Shown: positions 9,637-20,934 of the stretch, one piece after another | Numbering within the stretch: position 1 is the first letter of the stretch | How the letters are laid out: every line of letters begins with the position of its first letter | Assembly: GCF_026262505.1 (NCBI RefSeq) | Contig: NC_067205.1 | Span: forward strand, 21,919,585-21,983,584 | Source: Trichomonas vaginalis G3 | Taxonomy: Eukaryota; Parabasalia; Trichomonadida; Trichomonadidae | Reading direction: 5' to 3' | DNA length: 64,000 nt | The notes under the pieces: model-generated | Told to the model about the DNA's origin: nothing | The model's database searches: none | The model's input: only the letters and a program-made list of their open reading frames with translations | Made by a program: the position numbers and the translations under genes

Positions 9637-10435
9637 AGCGTTTATTTTTACGCTTGACTTCAGATGTCAGTAGTTCCTAACTACTCATTTAATCTCTATA
9701 AGGTAGATTGCTCATCTGCTGGGTCTATGTCCGGTCATTGTTTCAAGCGATCTTTTACTTTTTTAACAAGTTTACTTTAAGACGTCTTTTACTTTTCAAG
9801 ACAAGTCTTTTTACTTTTTTTCAAGACAAGTCTTTTTACAATCTTTTCTTAAAGACAAAGTCTTTTACTTTTTCAAGACAATGTCTTTTACTTTTTCAAG
9901 ACAAGTCTTTTACTTTTTCAAAAATTTTTTGTGAAAGTTCTCAAATTTGAGAAACAGTGGGTCTTGATTCAGACTAACCCGTTACTTCAGCAGTCTTAAC
10001 TTTTTAAACAAGTTTCTTGCAAACATCCTTTACTTTTACATCTTTTACTTTTTTCAAAGACAAGTCTTTTACTTTTTCAAGACAAGTCTTTTACTTTTTC
10101 AAACGACAATTCCGACGTCCAGTTCAGTAAATTTTATCGTCCAACCTTTACAAAGTAAACTTATATCGTTTCTATTTTCTTCACTAGGTCTAACACCAAG
10201 TAAACCTATTACATGAAATTTCACTGGCATAAAAGGAAAAAACCTCGCGAATTTCGGGATTTGAACCGAGTCTTCGACGCTGTAGCGGAGTAGCCATACC
10301 ACTTGAGCTATGAGCCGCTTGCATATTTTTAAGTAAAAAATTAGTAATATTTTCATATATGTGAAGGATGACCAAACTTAAAAAAAAAAAGTTAGTTTTA
10401 TTTTTATTTATTTTTTATTTTGTTATGTAAAGACA
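9637..10435. repeat. Spacer of AAGACAAGTCTTTTAC repeats
   Basis: From about 9,776 to 10,100 a 20-24-base unit AAGACAAGTCTTTTACTTTT recurs about ten times, tightly near 9,860-9,920 and 10,040-10,100. Each unit contains the short inverted repeat AAGAC-AA-GTCTT. The rest of the spacer holds the tRNA-like sequence listed separately and A/T-runs. I see no gene. Confidence 0.7.
10246..10318 (-). pseudogene. tRNA-like relic
   Basis: On the minus strand 72-73 bases begin GCGGCTC, then give a D-arm-like AGCT...GGCT with a GTGGTAT loop, a five-pair stem CTCCG/CGAAG around a nine-base loop, and a T-arm-like CGGTTCAAATCCCG. The T-stem is one pair short, the anticodon loop is too long and the acceptor arms pair only at GCG. 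It looks like a decayed tRNA; the amino acid cannot be assigned. Confidence 0.35.
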
Positions 10436-11251
10436 GATTGTCAACAAAAGAGAAACAACAATCTGCTATCGTTCATGAAGCTATAAAATGAAGAATATGA
10501 TACATACAGTTTTTTAACAAACAAACTCCGTCTCATTCGTTCAGTCAAGGACATATGTACCAAATGCAAGTATTTTGAATGCTCTTCTTCTACAAAGCAT
10601 AGCATATCATTTGGTTGAAAACCAACAGACAAAAAAACTTTAGAAGAATCTTCCTCATATTTTGCTACCCTCGAAAAACCGAGGAATGAAGATCCGTATG
10701 AAAAATCGTAAAAATTGCCAATAAATTTAAGAGATATTATGTACATTAGGACTTTCTTGTAAATGCGGAGCAATGTGGGCCTTTGCCACCTCGTACGCTT
10801 TTAATTTTTCATGTGTTAGATGAGAATCATAGACAAGAAACGTGAAGAGCTAGAGAACAAGCTTGAAGCAAAAACAAAAACATTCAGAAAAGAATAACCA
10901 CGTTCGGTAACCAAAGGAAAGAAAAGAACTATTAAGTATATGATTTATAACTGAAGAGATGGAAAATGAAGAAGACAGAGAGATTTGCGTTATGTGCATT
11001 TTAGTCAGAAGAAAACAACAAAAGCTTTACGACCTTGCTAAGATTCAAATCTGACAGAAATTGGTTCTATCGCGAAAACTTACGATTTCAATGACACCGA
11101 ATGAAGATGTGAACAAAATAGTTCAAGATACGTTACCTCAAACACACCTATTGATATGAAAGTTGTTACAATTCTTACCTTCAAAGAAGATTTTGCCATT
11201 GTTAAAGGAAAAATAACAGAGTATTTTGACAACTTCAAACAAGCAGAGTAA
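10436..11251 (+). pseudogene. Second KilA-N protein remnant, element C
   Basis: Frames show PYEKS..LPINLRD followed by pieces like YVHPD...NAIAMWA and YAFNF, the core of a mimivirus-style KilA-N domain, then a charged coiled coil (KKREELENKLEAKTK) and a short C-terminal region (KEDFAIVKGKITEYFDNFKQ). It differs from the other KilA-N gene. A T-run leads into the likely start. It is broken, many breaks. Confidence 0.5.
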
Positions 11252-11265
11252 TTGAACTCTTTATT

Positions 11266-12143
11266 TTATTGACTTTTTACAATTTGAACTTTGTTTTGCG
11301 TAGATATGAATTCTGAAGAAGTATGAGGGTCTTGTATGACTTTGTACTTCTCCCATAGTTCATGTCTTGTCAAACTTACCTGCCATGGACTCTTTCATAA
11401 GTTCCCATGAAATCGTCTTCGGACAATCCGGGGAAGATATTATGTCAGTAAGTATTCTCTTTACATCCTTACTTAAACTTCTTGGCTGTCTGTACACAAA
11501 TGACAACTGAGATGTTAAAGTGTCTGAGCTTCTTGAGAATTCGACAACATGTCTTTGTTCTCTATTCTTTAACAAAGGATGAGAAGCAAAAGTCATCTAA
11601 ATAAAAGACGATATCTATGAGGGTAAGTCTTCCAATCGTAAGATTGCAATTTCTTCGAAATGTATTCTATTCTCTTTCTGTTTGTTCTGAAGTGTTTCTT
11701 CTCTAATATTTCCTCTGCATTCTCTCATTTGGGTACTTTGAACTTAGAATTGAAATACTCATTTATAGCATTATACTTCAAAACTCTTCTTTGGTACTTT
11801 CTTTATCCCAATCTAACAAGCTCAGATGTCTTTTTATACATACTAACTTGACTTCTTTATAATTCTTTGAACAATTGACGTTTGGTCAAATTGACCAGAT
11901 ACAAATAACAACTAACTCATAGAATGGGTTCTTTCATCTAGTTCTTTGTTGTTGTGCAGCCATTTTAAGATAAGTGAAAGTCTTACCCGACCAGGTGGTG
12001 CAATTAGACCTGTTATACCATTCTGAGCAAATAAGAACTTGTCATGTATAGGCTTTATCTGAGCATTTTCTAACTTCCTCTTGTTCTTGTTTAAAACATT
12101 TCTCAAATTTCTTGTCAATGTCAGCAAACTTTTTTTCTAAACA
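11266..12143 (-). pseudogene. FtsK/HerA-type packaging ATPase, element C copy
   Basis: The frames contain a Walker A-like GLIAPPG segment preceded by a helical lead-in, a C-terminal run with LSFVYRQPRSLSKDVKRIL, and a last helix. In Polintons and related viruses this ATPase pumps the genome into the capsid. The sequence is far from the A/B ATPases, consistent with a separate lineage. It stands convergent with the KilA-N remnant. It is broken, about five breaks; the assignment rests mainly on the Walker A segment and position. Confidence 0.5.
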
Positions 12144-12179
12144 TATTTTTGAAAAATTAAAATTTTTATCTTTTTGAAA

Positions 12180-12646
12180 ATGTCTAGCGATTTCGCTATC
12201 TATATTCGAGACAAGCTTTTTGACAGCAAAACATCTGTCGACCAAAAAATCTTACATAGTGTAAACAAGAAAGGTGAATTTGGTTCTAAAGTTCTGTTTC
12301 TGGGAATATGACAAGAACCATAAAACATTAAGCAGAGCAGTCTTAAAATTTGTCAATGACAGACTTGTTGACAGAGATGACGCCGATTGGAAAGATGAAG
12401 TCCAAAACAAAAGTTCTTAGAATGCAAAAAGGCACATGCGCTGTTCTTGAAGATGAAATAGAAAACAGAATAGAAGAGCTATTAAAGGACAAAGAACTTT
12501 TACATAAATTGGTTGCGCCAAATTTGACATAACTCCACCAGAAAAAGAAGAAGAAGAGAGAAAAGAAAGAAAAGAAAGAAAAGAAAGTAGAAGAGAAGAA
12601 AGAAAACCTGAACCATGTTCCAGAGAAAAAGAAATTTGACATGTAA
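12180..12646 (+). pseudogene. Unrecognised charged protein, element C
   Basis: The frame starts MSSDFAIYIRDKLFDSK after an AAAATTTTTATCTTTTTGAAA leader that is shared back to back with the ATPase gene. It continues with a folded-looking region and ends in a long Glu/Arg/Lys-rich stretch. No family is recognised. It is broken, about three breaks. Confidence 0.35.
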
Positions 12647-12663
12647 AAATAAAATTTTTATTT

Positions 12664-13080
12664 TTAGAACATTTCTGGGTCAATGTCAATGTTCTCTTCC
12701 TCTTTAGGGGCAAACACTGGCTTAGACTCTAAAATCTTTTTACCCAATTTACCTTGAACTCAACTATCTTAGACTCATAATATTCATAGTCGTCTGCTTT
12801 CTTTGGTTCATAAGGTATAACAAGTTTGTATGCTTTACTTCTTCGAGTTTTGAGAATTTCTGTCAAAATTTTCTTTGACTGTCAACATACCGTCAATGTA
12901 TAAAGTCTTCAAAAGTTGCACCACTTTTTCTAACAACAGCAAACTTAACTGTGCAATGTTCCAAATTTTGTCAAATGTAGACTTTTCAAAATTGTAGAAG
13001 TAAACATTCAAATATGCGAATGGAGCTAACTTATCTTTGACTTCTGTCATGTACTTATTTACTGAGATGAATTTTGCCAT
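12664..13080 (-). pseudogene. Homologue of the right-end gene of element B
   Basis: The N-terminus MAKFISVNKYMTEVKDKLAP, followed by an aromatic VYF stretch, parallels SGSRFVTVNQLMDVLSPIL...VDVYF at the start of the element B gene at 61,552-62,037. Further back it is helical and then acidic. The role is unknown. It is broken, about three breaks. Confidence 0.4.
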
Positions 13081-13116
13081 CTTTTCTATCGGATAAAAAA
13101 ATATTTTTTTTTAAAT

Positions 13117-14344
13117 TTACTCATAAAAATTTTTCTTTGTATATACGCCGTTCTGAACATCTAAAAGATTTTTGACATTTGCCAAGAATGTACGTTTAGA
13201 AGCTGCCATATAACCATATTTCTGACAATATCTGTTTATTTCATCGTACAAATGCAACCTTTCATCGACACAAAAGTCAGTTTCATCTATGAACAGTTCA
13301 TATACACTCTTGTTTGCTTCTAACAATGTTTGTCTTCTTCGGTATGTGGAATTTGTCTTGGATTGAACTTAGAAATATCTAATGTCATGAAATATGAGAA
13401 CAAGTGGTTGTAAAAGTCAGATGTCAAAGTTTCTGCTAAGTCGTCAAAATATTCTGTATCTTGCATATGAGAATCTGACGTTCTGACAACTACATATCTT
13501 CTGTCAGAACTTTCTAACTTCATCGGAACAGATTGTTTGAAACCATAATGAAGTTTGCAACATTTTCACAAACTCTTTGGTCTTTATATTTCTTTCAACA
13601 ACTCCAACTTTGTCTGTTATAAGACTCTTCAAAGCATCTGAGTTCAAAACTTTTGTTGTATCTATACTTTGAAGTTCATTGCAAACTATAAGTTTCATAT
13701 TCTCTATTGAGAGTTAAATTGCCGCAGATGTTTTCTAAGTTTGTCATATTAGGGTTCGAATAGCCTTCTAACAGTTTGCACAATATCTGTAAAGAAAGTG
13801 TTCTTACCAGTTCCTTGTTTTCCAATTATAATGAGAGCAGTTTCATTTTTAGCACTTGGATGTTGTAAGATGTTTGCAAACCAACATAAGATATACTCAT
13901 AGACTCTTTCGTTTCCATTGCATATAATTTCTTTGACATGGTCTAACCAAGCTTCTATAATATTTTCTTTCCATTCTACTTGTTCGTATTTATATCCAGT
14001 GAAGATAGAATAGAAGTTTGGAGAAGGTGTATAGAACTTTATACCTCGAACTGAAAAATCTTCTAACTTTGACAATAAGATATCCCAAGCATCTAACATC
14101 TTCATTCCAACTTGTACGACTTTTATTTTCTTAAGTTTCTGTCTACATTCTTGTTCTGAAACTATTGTTGCTCTTGGTTTGTTAAAGACAACATCCCATT
14201 CTTTCATGACATAACATTCTGGGGCAGAGTCACATAAATGACTAAACGTTTCAAATTCTCGACTGCTTTGTTATAGTCTCTAAATGGACACATATTTCTG
14301 AATGCTTGGAAGTCATAAAAATCTGAAACATCTATTCTGTACAT
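13117..14344 (-). pseudogene. SF3 (D5-like) replicative helicase, element C copy
   Basis: This is a viral superfamily 3 helicase. The frames show the D5-type lead-in (AWDILLSKLEDFSVRG, then IFTGYKYEQVEWKE), then HPSAKNETALIIIGKQGTGK with the Walker A loop, and later SDRRYVVVRTSDSH. Each has a clear partner in the element A primase-helicase. Unlike A and B there is no PrimPol front: the frame starts MYRIDVSDFYDFQAF only about 40 residues before the helicase. It is broken, about four breaks. Confidence 0.75.
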
Positions 14345-14373
14345 TTTTATAAAAATAAAAAAAAATATTTTTT

Positions 14374-15167
14374 TTATTCTTGACTTTGTTGTTCTTTGTT
14401 GCATTTGTTGTTCTTGAGCTATTTGTTGTTGAAGTTGTTCTTGTAATACAATACTTTCACCAGTTGCATCTTCCAATTCGAAACTTTCTGCCGTCATTGA
14501 CAAATACATAGGACATAAAAGTTTTACAGGAACAAAGTTTGCGTCAACTAATGTCAACGTTTATTTTGCCAAAGTGTTTGAGTTCACTAAGGTTGAAAAC
14601 TGCATTCGAATGAACAATAGGCAAACCAGCAGAGAAAGTGTTGTTTATACGCATAAGTATCTTTTGGTCATAGTAGTTTCTGTCGACATTCGAATAGCAC
14701 TTTGAACCTAAGTTTGAAACAATATATAAAATAGGTGTACTTAAAGTCAATGGAATAGACATTCCTTGTATGACACCTTTTCCTGTTATAGGAAACTGTT
14801 GGTAGTAAAAACCAGATATAAGTTTTGTATTATAGCTCATATCGTTTATAGTAAACTCAGTCGGACATCCAAACATAATGAAACCTGCTCTAGTTGCAGC
14901 ACATGTTACATCCGTCCTTAAAGTATTAAATAAGTCAACAAAACCTGTTGGTGGTATATCTGAGTAAGTATCTTCAAAGGAGTATTTTTTACCATTCACA
15001 ACAATAAAGTCTTCTGGTGTCAAAAGAGCAAAACAGGCTTTAGTCGTCATTGTGTTTAAGGTTAGTTTACAATATCGTCCTTGAGGACTTTGTAAGTTTG
15101 TTGTTATAGAATTATATGACTCAGGGTTTTTAGTCGTAATAGTATAAACCACTATGTCTTCTGCCAT
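14374..15167 (-). pseudogene. Minor structural protein, element C copy
   Basis: A beta-rich protein begins MAEDIVVYTITTKNPESYNS. Its back half (ILMRINNTFSAGLPIVHSN, then LSELKHFGKINVDIS) lines up with ILSINLNTFSLSYPFQLSGN and SKDLSNIKFRITD in the element A gene at 31,850-32,560. The tail is Gln-rich. A penton, spike-base or other minor capsid role is inferred from fold flavour and its neighbours. It is broken, about one break. Confidence 0.55.
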
Positions 15168-15751
15168 TTACTTAGCAATAAATTTTAATGAAATGTTGTG
15201 GTCGTCAAATATTTTTATGACGTCTGGGAAACTATATTTTAAGTTCAACGTTTCACCTCCTTTCATAACGTATATCTTGTCAATGACATTATATGAAACA
15301 CCACAGCAACTAATGTCGGGTTCTATTTCTTTGATGTTTATATCGTCTGCCTCTGTCAAAAGTTTCAATAGTTCTTTCAAAACTTCATGAGGTGCAATGA
15401 CATATGAGTTCACTTTTACAGGGTTGTGTTCGACCAAGTTTAACATTATACCAAAGCTTGACAAATCTTCTCCTGAGTTTTAAGTTTGTCTTTAAGTTGT
15501 TGGTAGTCGTTTCGAATATCTGCAACAGAACTTAAGTCTCTGCTAACTTCAGGATATGTTGGTTGTTCTTTTACAGGAACAATTGTTATACCATCTTCGT
15601 CTTCGTATGGTTTCCCCACTTCAACATCTCTTTCTTTGACATTGACAACAACACTTTGACTGTTTGTTTGAGTTGGTGAATTTAACTTCACATCTGCCAC
15701 CGCCATTAAACCTTTTGAAACACTTACGCTTCTATTTTTCGGAAATGACAT
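15168..15751 (-). pseudogene. SCCG-motif minor protein, element C copy
   Basis: The start MSFPKNRSVSVSKGLM follows the 18-base bidirectional promoter. A low-complexity front ends in VKEQPTYPEV (compare EIPTYPTYP in A). The C-terminal domain contains YVIAPHEVLKELLKLL, then SCCG and KFIAK, matching LIILPYESLIHIIAIL, SC(C)G and KFFVKAI in A and B. A structural role is likely from position. It is broken, about one break. Confidence 0.6.
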
Positions 15752-15769
15752 TTTACTTAGAATAAAAAG
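15752..15769. promoter_or_regulatory. 18-bp bidirectional start region (second copy)
   Basis: TTTACTTAGAATAAAAAG lies between divergent start codons and is nearly the same as the 18-base gap at 443-460, sharing the core CTTAGAATAAAA or CTAGAATAAAA. It marks a reusable element-C promoter. Confidence 0.55.
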
Positions 15770-16119
15770 ATGGACGTATTGAGTATCTCTTCGAATTGAA
15801 GCAGAACAAAGTTTACACACACAAACAATACAAATACATTGACAGAATAGTTCTTTACACAAACAATGGAAAATGTTATAGAATAGCAGTCTTTGCTGAA
15901 CCAAAATATTTTCATAAAGCAAAGAAAGTTGGTATAACGAAATGGTGAAAGTTCTTGAAGCAGACAAAAATATAACAACAAAACTGACGATATTTCTAAA
16001 GGTAAGTTTATAATACAATATTATGTCAAAACTGGCGTACTGTCAATATTTGACGGAGAGAAGTCAGTTCAAGAACAACTTACTGACCTGCTGCCAAATC
16101 TGCTCGATGGAAGCTGTCG
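15770..16119 (+). pseudogene. Unrecognised plus-strand gene, element C
   Basis: Frames after the bidirectional promoter encode a basic, aromatic protein (KQYKYIDRIVLYTNNGKCYR, later YYVKTGVLSIFDGEKSVQEQ). It is convergent with the capsid gene, and its likely end overlaps it. No family is recognised. It is broken, about three breaks. Confidence 0.35.
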
Positions 16120-17685
16120 TTATACCAATCTGAGGAGCCCAGCAGGTTTCATCGAACGAATCTTCAAAAGAGCATCTTCCGTGAAAAGTGCTATTGGTTT
16201 TGTAAACTTCTTTGCTTTCAATTCATCTGGACCGTCTCTGTCACCAGTATATTGTATTTGTACAGTACCAACAGTTGAAATACCACCCATAAAGTCTTCT
16301 GAGTCAGCAAATGGAATGCCAAGCCAAAATTTTGAACGGTCTCCATTTGTATATTGAGTTTTTTGACCTCCTGTATGAGTCCATACTTTCACATATGGCA
16401 TAATAGAACTTTGCATTTCAGGGTTAATAGTTGTTGTGAAGTTGTTGTTAAAGTTCATAGCATCTAATGTCAAGTTGTATGACCTCATATCCTCAACTGT
16501 AGAATATTCTTCTCTTGGATAATATTTGCCATCTATGTTTATATGGTATTTAATACCAGGGTTGTAGAAGCAAGAATAGTCATTTATAGTTCGTCTGAAC
16601 AGTACAAACATAGTATCTGCATGTTTCATTGCAGTTGTTAAGGCAATATCTGTTCTTGCACCTGGGTCAGCACTTTGGTTTCCAACTTCACCTGCAAAGT
16701 CTTTGACAGATATTTGGTGTATAGGGAACATAAGTGGAACTGCAATATATTTGGCAGCTAAAGCATTTGAAATATCTGGGTCCAACATATAGACTGCAAG
16801 TCTGCTTTCTATTCTCTTGCATTCAAATTTTTCGCATGTGAACTTAACTGGGTCCCAAGCATCTCCAGCAGCATTGAAATAATAGTTTACTTCAGTGTTG
16901 AGGTTTGAGAAACCAAAGTCTAAGTCAACTTTGTTTTTGCAAAAGTCGGCGAATGACATTTTATTTGTTCCCACTACTTCTGTAAGAGTGAATGGGTCTT
17001 GTGTTGGTGCAATGACTAAGTTATTTTTGCTTGGAGTAAGTTCGATAGAAATTTTTCCTGCCCAGTTTGGCAAGTATCTTAAAAACCTGAAGATGAGGAA
17101 AGATGACAAAGGAACTCTAAGTTTCAATTTTACTTTGGTTACTGCTGCTGCAGTTTGTCCAGAAAGGTTAACATAAACTCCTGGAACGTTAGGGTCAAGT
17201 CTTCTTATTTTCTCAATAGTTGCATACTGGTCTGTTTGTTCTCTAGCTTGTGGTTGTACTGAGTTTCTCAAAGCGAACCATTCATAGTTTGCCCATGTTA
17301 CTGTTTGAACTAAGTCAGAGTTAGAATATATCTTATATCCCATGAAAACTTCTGGAGCATATTGGTATCCGACATAGAAAATTCCATTGCAACCTTTCTT
17401 GTCAGACAACTTGGCAGAAGGTTTTATTTCAATGTCTTGTTCCACGTATAAGAAAGAGTTGTCAATAGAAATTATATGAAACCTGTCGCAAGCAATATCT
17501 ACTGTTGTTGAAGAACCTTCTCCAAACTCACCTACGTTTCCATAAGAAACAGCAGTTGTATATTCGTAAGTTCCAGGAACTATTTCTGACCTTCTAATGG
17601 CATTGTCGCATTCGTTATACCATTCGGAAACATTTCCATTCATAGCATCCAAAACTGTTGGCGTTATATTCTGAGCGGCGTACAT
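16120..17685 (-). CDS. Major capsid protein, element C lineage (double jelly-roll candidate)
   Basis: This 521-residue frame looks whole. Two landmarks align with the A/B capsid protein: GCNGIFYVGYQYAPEVFMGY against FKCMRLFVGYKSSNQSFKQL, and VPLSSFLIFRFLRYLPNWAG followed by KISIEL against IPVNDLLAFQAFDDYPKSFG followed by DIILKY. The second pattern sits between the two beta-barrels in Polinton-type capsid proteins. Both proteins have about 520-540 residues and many beta-strand stretches. It should form the hexameric shell. Overall identity to A/B is low, so this is a separate lineage. The upstream leader has a TATTTTTACTCATATGAAATG start. Confidence 0.75.
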   Translation of the reverse strand: MYAAQNITPTVLDAMNGNVSEWYNECDNAIRRSEIVPGTYEYTTAVSYGNVGEFGEGSSTTVDIACDRFHIISIDNSFLYVEQDIEIKPSAKLSDKKGCNGIFYVGYQYAPEVFMGYKIYSNSDLVQTVTWANYEWFALRNSVQPQAREQTDQYATIEKIRRLDPNVPGVYVNLSGQTAAAVTKVKLKLRVPLSSFLIFRFLRYLPNWAGKISIELTPSKNNLVIAPTQDPFTLTEVVGTNKMSFADFCKNKVDLDFGFSNLNTEVNYYFNAAGDAWDPVKFTCEKFECKRIESRLAVYMLDPDISNALAAKYIAVPLMFPIHQISVKDFAGEVGNQSADPGARTDIALTTAMKHADTMFVLFRRTINDYSCFYNPGIKYHINIDGKYYPREEYSTVEDMRSYNLTLDAMNFNNNFTTTINPEMQSSIMPYVKVWTHTGGQKTQYTNGDRSKFWLGIPFADSEDFMGGISTVGTVQIQYTGDRDGPDELKAKKFTKPIALFTEDALLKIRSMKPAGLLRLV

Positions 17686-17717
17686 TTCATATGAGTAAAA
17701 ATATAGAATAGTTGGAT

Positions 17718-20700
17718 TTATATGTCATAATAGAACCCACGTGGACCAAGCTTTACTTTCTTCCTGACTGAGTTTTTAACTCTTCTTTTTCCTTCATTGC
17801 CCTCTGCTTGAAGTTGTTGCATCTTTGCATTATGTTCATCTAGTATGTTGCAAATTTTCCATGCCCTTTTTGCCTTTGGACTCTGGTCGCCCATCTCAGG
17901 TAACCTATATCCTAGAAAGAGTTTGTCATAGTCTGTATTTGAGTCTTCGCGTATTGTTTGCATGACTCTTTCCTGAGTTTCCGGTTCAAGCTCTTCAAAC
18001 AGTGCCTGTCCATATGGAATATGCTCGTTTCCAAATATATGTTTTTGTAGCCATTCTGGTTTTCTTTCCATGTTACCAACTATATCTTTTGTGAATGGGA
18101 AAGCTTTTACCCAATCTTTCAGTCTTGCGTCGTTTATTTCTGTAGTTGGTTTTATTTTGTCAAGGAACATGTTTTTCAATACTAACATTTCATTTGGTAC
18201 TGTCCATTTGAGTTTTCTTAAATATTCATCCCTTCTCGATTCATCGCCTGCAAAGTAAGTTTTTATGACATTTTGTAAACTTTCGTTTGCAAGGTCATGT
18301 ACAATAGGTTCTCTTCCTTCTCTGTCCATAACTTTCTTTCTAAACTCTTCACCAAATATACCATCTCTATGGTTCTGTGTAGTTCTTTGAGATAAATGTT
18401 CTAGAACGTCAGGTGTTATATTTCCATCAGCCATGTTCATTTCATACTGGTCCAAAATATCTGCATGTTTCATATCTTTCAATGGCATTAAAGCCGCGCT
18501 TAAAATACCAGCTATATCTGGTTCACCATTGACTTCCATTGCGTCTACAACTTCTTGGAATTGAGGTTGTAAGTTTATGAACCACCTATCCGGGTTAGCT
18601 TTATGACCCCATCTCATTGTAGTTCCATCGTCTGCAGAAACAAAAGTAGGTTTGTTTCCATCTTGGTTAGGTTCTGAATGAACTTTAAACAATGTTTCAT
18701 TTCTATATGTTTTCTTGAAATTTAACCTTTTATTTTCACCGAGTTCATCCGAAGATTGAACGTTAAATGCTCGTAAGTAAAAAGGGTTGTTGTATTTGTG
18801 TACATTTTCTTTCAGTACTTCCATTCTATGCAGAATATTTTCATCTGGTGTTGGAGTCTTTTGTATGTCGGCAAACATTTTTCGATATTCTTCTACTATG
18901 TCAGCCGAATTTTTTTTAGACTCTTGGAAATATTCCATATTCTCCGCATACTCTTGTTGAGGGTCAAGATTTTTCGGCTGTTCCAAATCTTCATCTAGTT
19001 CTGTGAAGTTAGTTTCCAAAGGAGTGACTTGTTCGTTTCCTTCAGGCTCTTCTAGCTGTTGTTGCTGAACTATTTCTTCCATGTCTGGTTGTATCTGAAC
19101 TATTTCTTCCTGTGGAGTTTCTTGTACCTCATCTGCTGGCATTTCATATATTCCGAGACCGTTTTTAACAATTTCCCTATCTACGTCATCCGCATTCATA
19201 AGCTTTTGTTCTTTCGTTCCGTCTCTATTTTTTACGCGTTTCATGACGAAAGTTGAATTGTCATTTAGCTCTGACATCAAATATCTCGGAGTAAATTCAT
19301 CCATGTCATTTGGATGATATGCTATTAAATCATATCCCTTAGCGAGCTTGTATTTTCCAGGTTTGAGATTATATCCGTTTTGGTGCTGAGCCATAAAGCT
19401 AAATAGGTTCGGGTCAGTATTTCCATCCTTGAACTTTCCAATAGCTTCTTTATATCTGTCACTAAAGTCAATACTATCTGGGAAACCACACTCTTCTTTA
19501 AGCATTTTTAAGAATTCTTGGTTTCCTTGTTCTCTACTTCTTTTATGTCCTTGCTCTGTTTGTGGTTGTTGTTGTGCAGGGTTTTGAACTGTTGGTTGCT
19601 GTGCTGGTTGTTGTGTTGGTTGTTGTGCTGGTTGTGGAGGTGGTTGTTGTGCTGGTTGTTGTGTTGGTTTTGGTGCATGCCTGTGTCTGTGTCCATGTGA
19701 CGATGTAAATGTTCTAGGTAGTCCTGGTGCAGGTGCTTCTCTTGGAGGGTTTGGTGGTATATAAGTTCCACCAGCTGGCACATATGTTCCATCTGCAGCG
19801 TAATGTCCTACCTGACTTTTCGTTCTTAAGAAAGCATTTACTAGGTCTGTTTTGGTCTGTTGTAACTCTTTTTCTTGACTTTTCACAACAGTTGCTCTAA
19901 CGGCGTCATAGGCACTTTGAACTGCCTGTCTCGTTGCTGCATCTGTTATTTTCGTCATATTTTGTGCTACTTCTTTTAACTCTTTGTCGAAACCTTCAGA
20001 CTTCAGTTTCTTTCCAGATGAGAAGTCGTTCACTAGTTTCACCTTACTATGAAGAGCTTCGAAGGCGTTCTTAAAGTCAGCATTCATTAAAGCTTCATTT
20101 GAACTGTCTTCATCCGCTTGTATTTTTGTCCTTATTGACCCTATAAGTTGGGCTGCTTTAGCGTTGGCTTGGGCATCTAACCAGTCATTATTAGCTTTTA
20201 TATATTCTGCGCTTTTCATTGCCTTTTGCATGGCTGCGTCGTTATTTTTACTTTCTTGTGCTAAGTTTTCATACTGTACGGTTTGGTTTTGCAACTGTAA
20301 AAGTTTTTCTGCCTTTACATTTGCTTCAACTTTCTTTTTTATACTCATCGCTTTCCATATATGTCTTCATGGCTTTTTGTTTTATCTCTTCATCTTTCAG
20401 TACTTTATATTGAGTAGTATGGTTTTTCAAATTTATATAACATCTTGTTCCATTTTTGCTACTTCTGCTGCTTTTTCTGACACTTTTTCGCATATTCCTC
20501 TGTACTTAGTTCTTTCAGTTGTTCTTCTTTCTTCTTTTTCTCTACGTTTAACTCATTGAATTTCTTTGTGTGTCTGTCATATTCTAGTTTCTTTTCGTTT
20601 TCACTTATTTGCTTCTGTATGTCTATGTTTGACTTTTTGACATCTGTTATTTGATTTTTGAGTGAACTCAAATTCATTTGACTTTGAGGGTTATATGCTG

Positions 20701-20934
20701 TTCCGTCTGCAGCTCCACCATAGCCTGCCATTTTCGCTAAAAGTGCCGCTCTTAAACCTCCACTCTGTGCACCAAAACTCGGTTTAAAAGCATAGGATTG
20801 CTTGACATTTGTTGCAACATAGTGGGGTCATTCATAATTTGTTGTTGCAACTGTTGTTGTGGTGTCAGTTTTACTATTGGATGTTTCAATGCTCTCTTCC
20901 TCTTACGTATATTCTTACGTAGCTTACGTGGCAT
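17718..20934 (-). pseudogene. Very large coiled-coil protein, element C
   Basis: This is a large gene, about 1,000 codons, just upstream of the capsid gene on the same strand. The front is basic (PRKLRKNIRKRKRALKHP), followed by long Lys/Glu/Gln coiled coils, a Pro-Gln-rich linker (PAQQPPPQPAQQPTQQ), an acidic Gln-rich segment and a globular-looking back half ending in a basic tail, VKNSVRKKVKLGPRGF. No A/B gene matches convincingly. A core, scaffold or tape-like role is conceivable. It is broken, about two or three breaks. Confidence 0.55.

Noticed and set aside
19508-19792. His/Gln-rich minus-strand frame inside the large coiled-coil gene
   Set aside because: It is a shifted reading of the Pro-Gln linker and not a separate gene.
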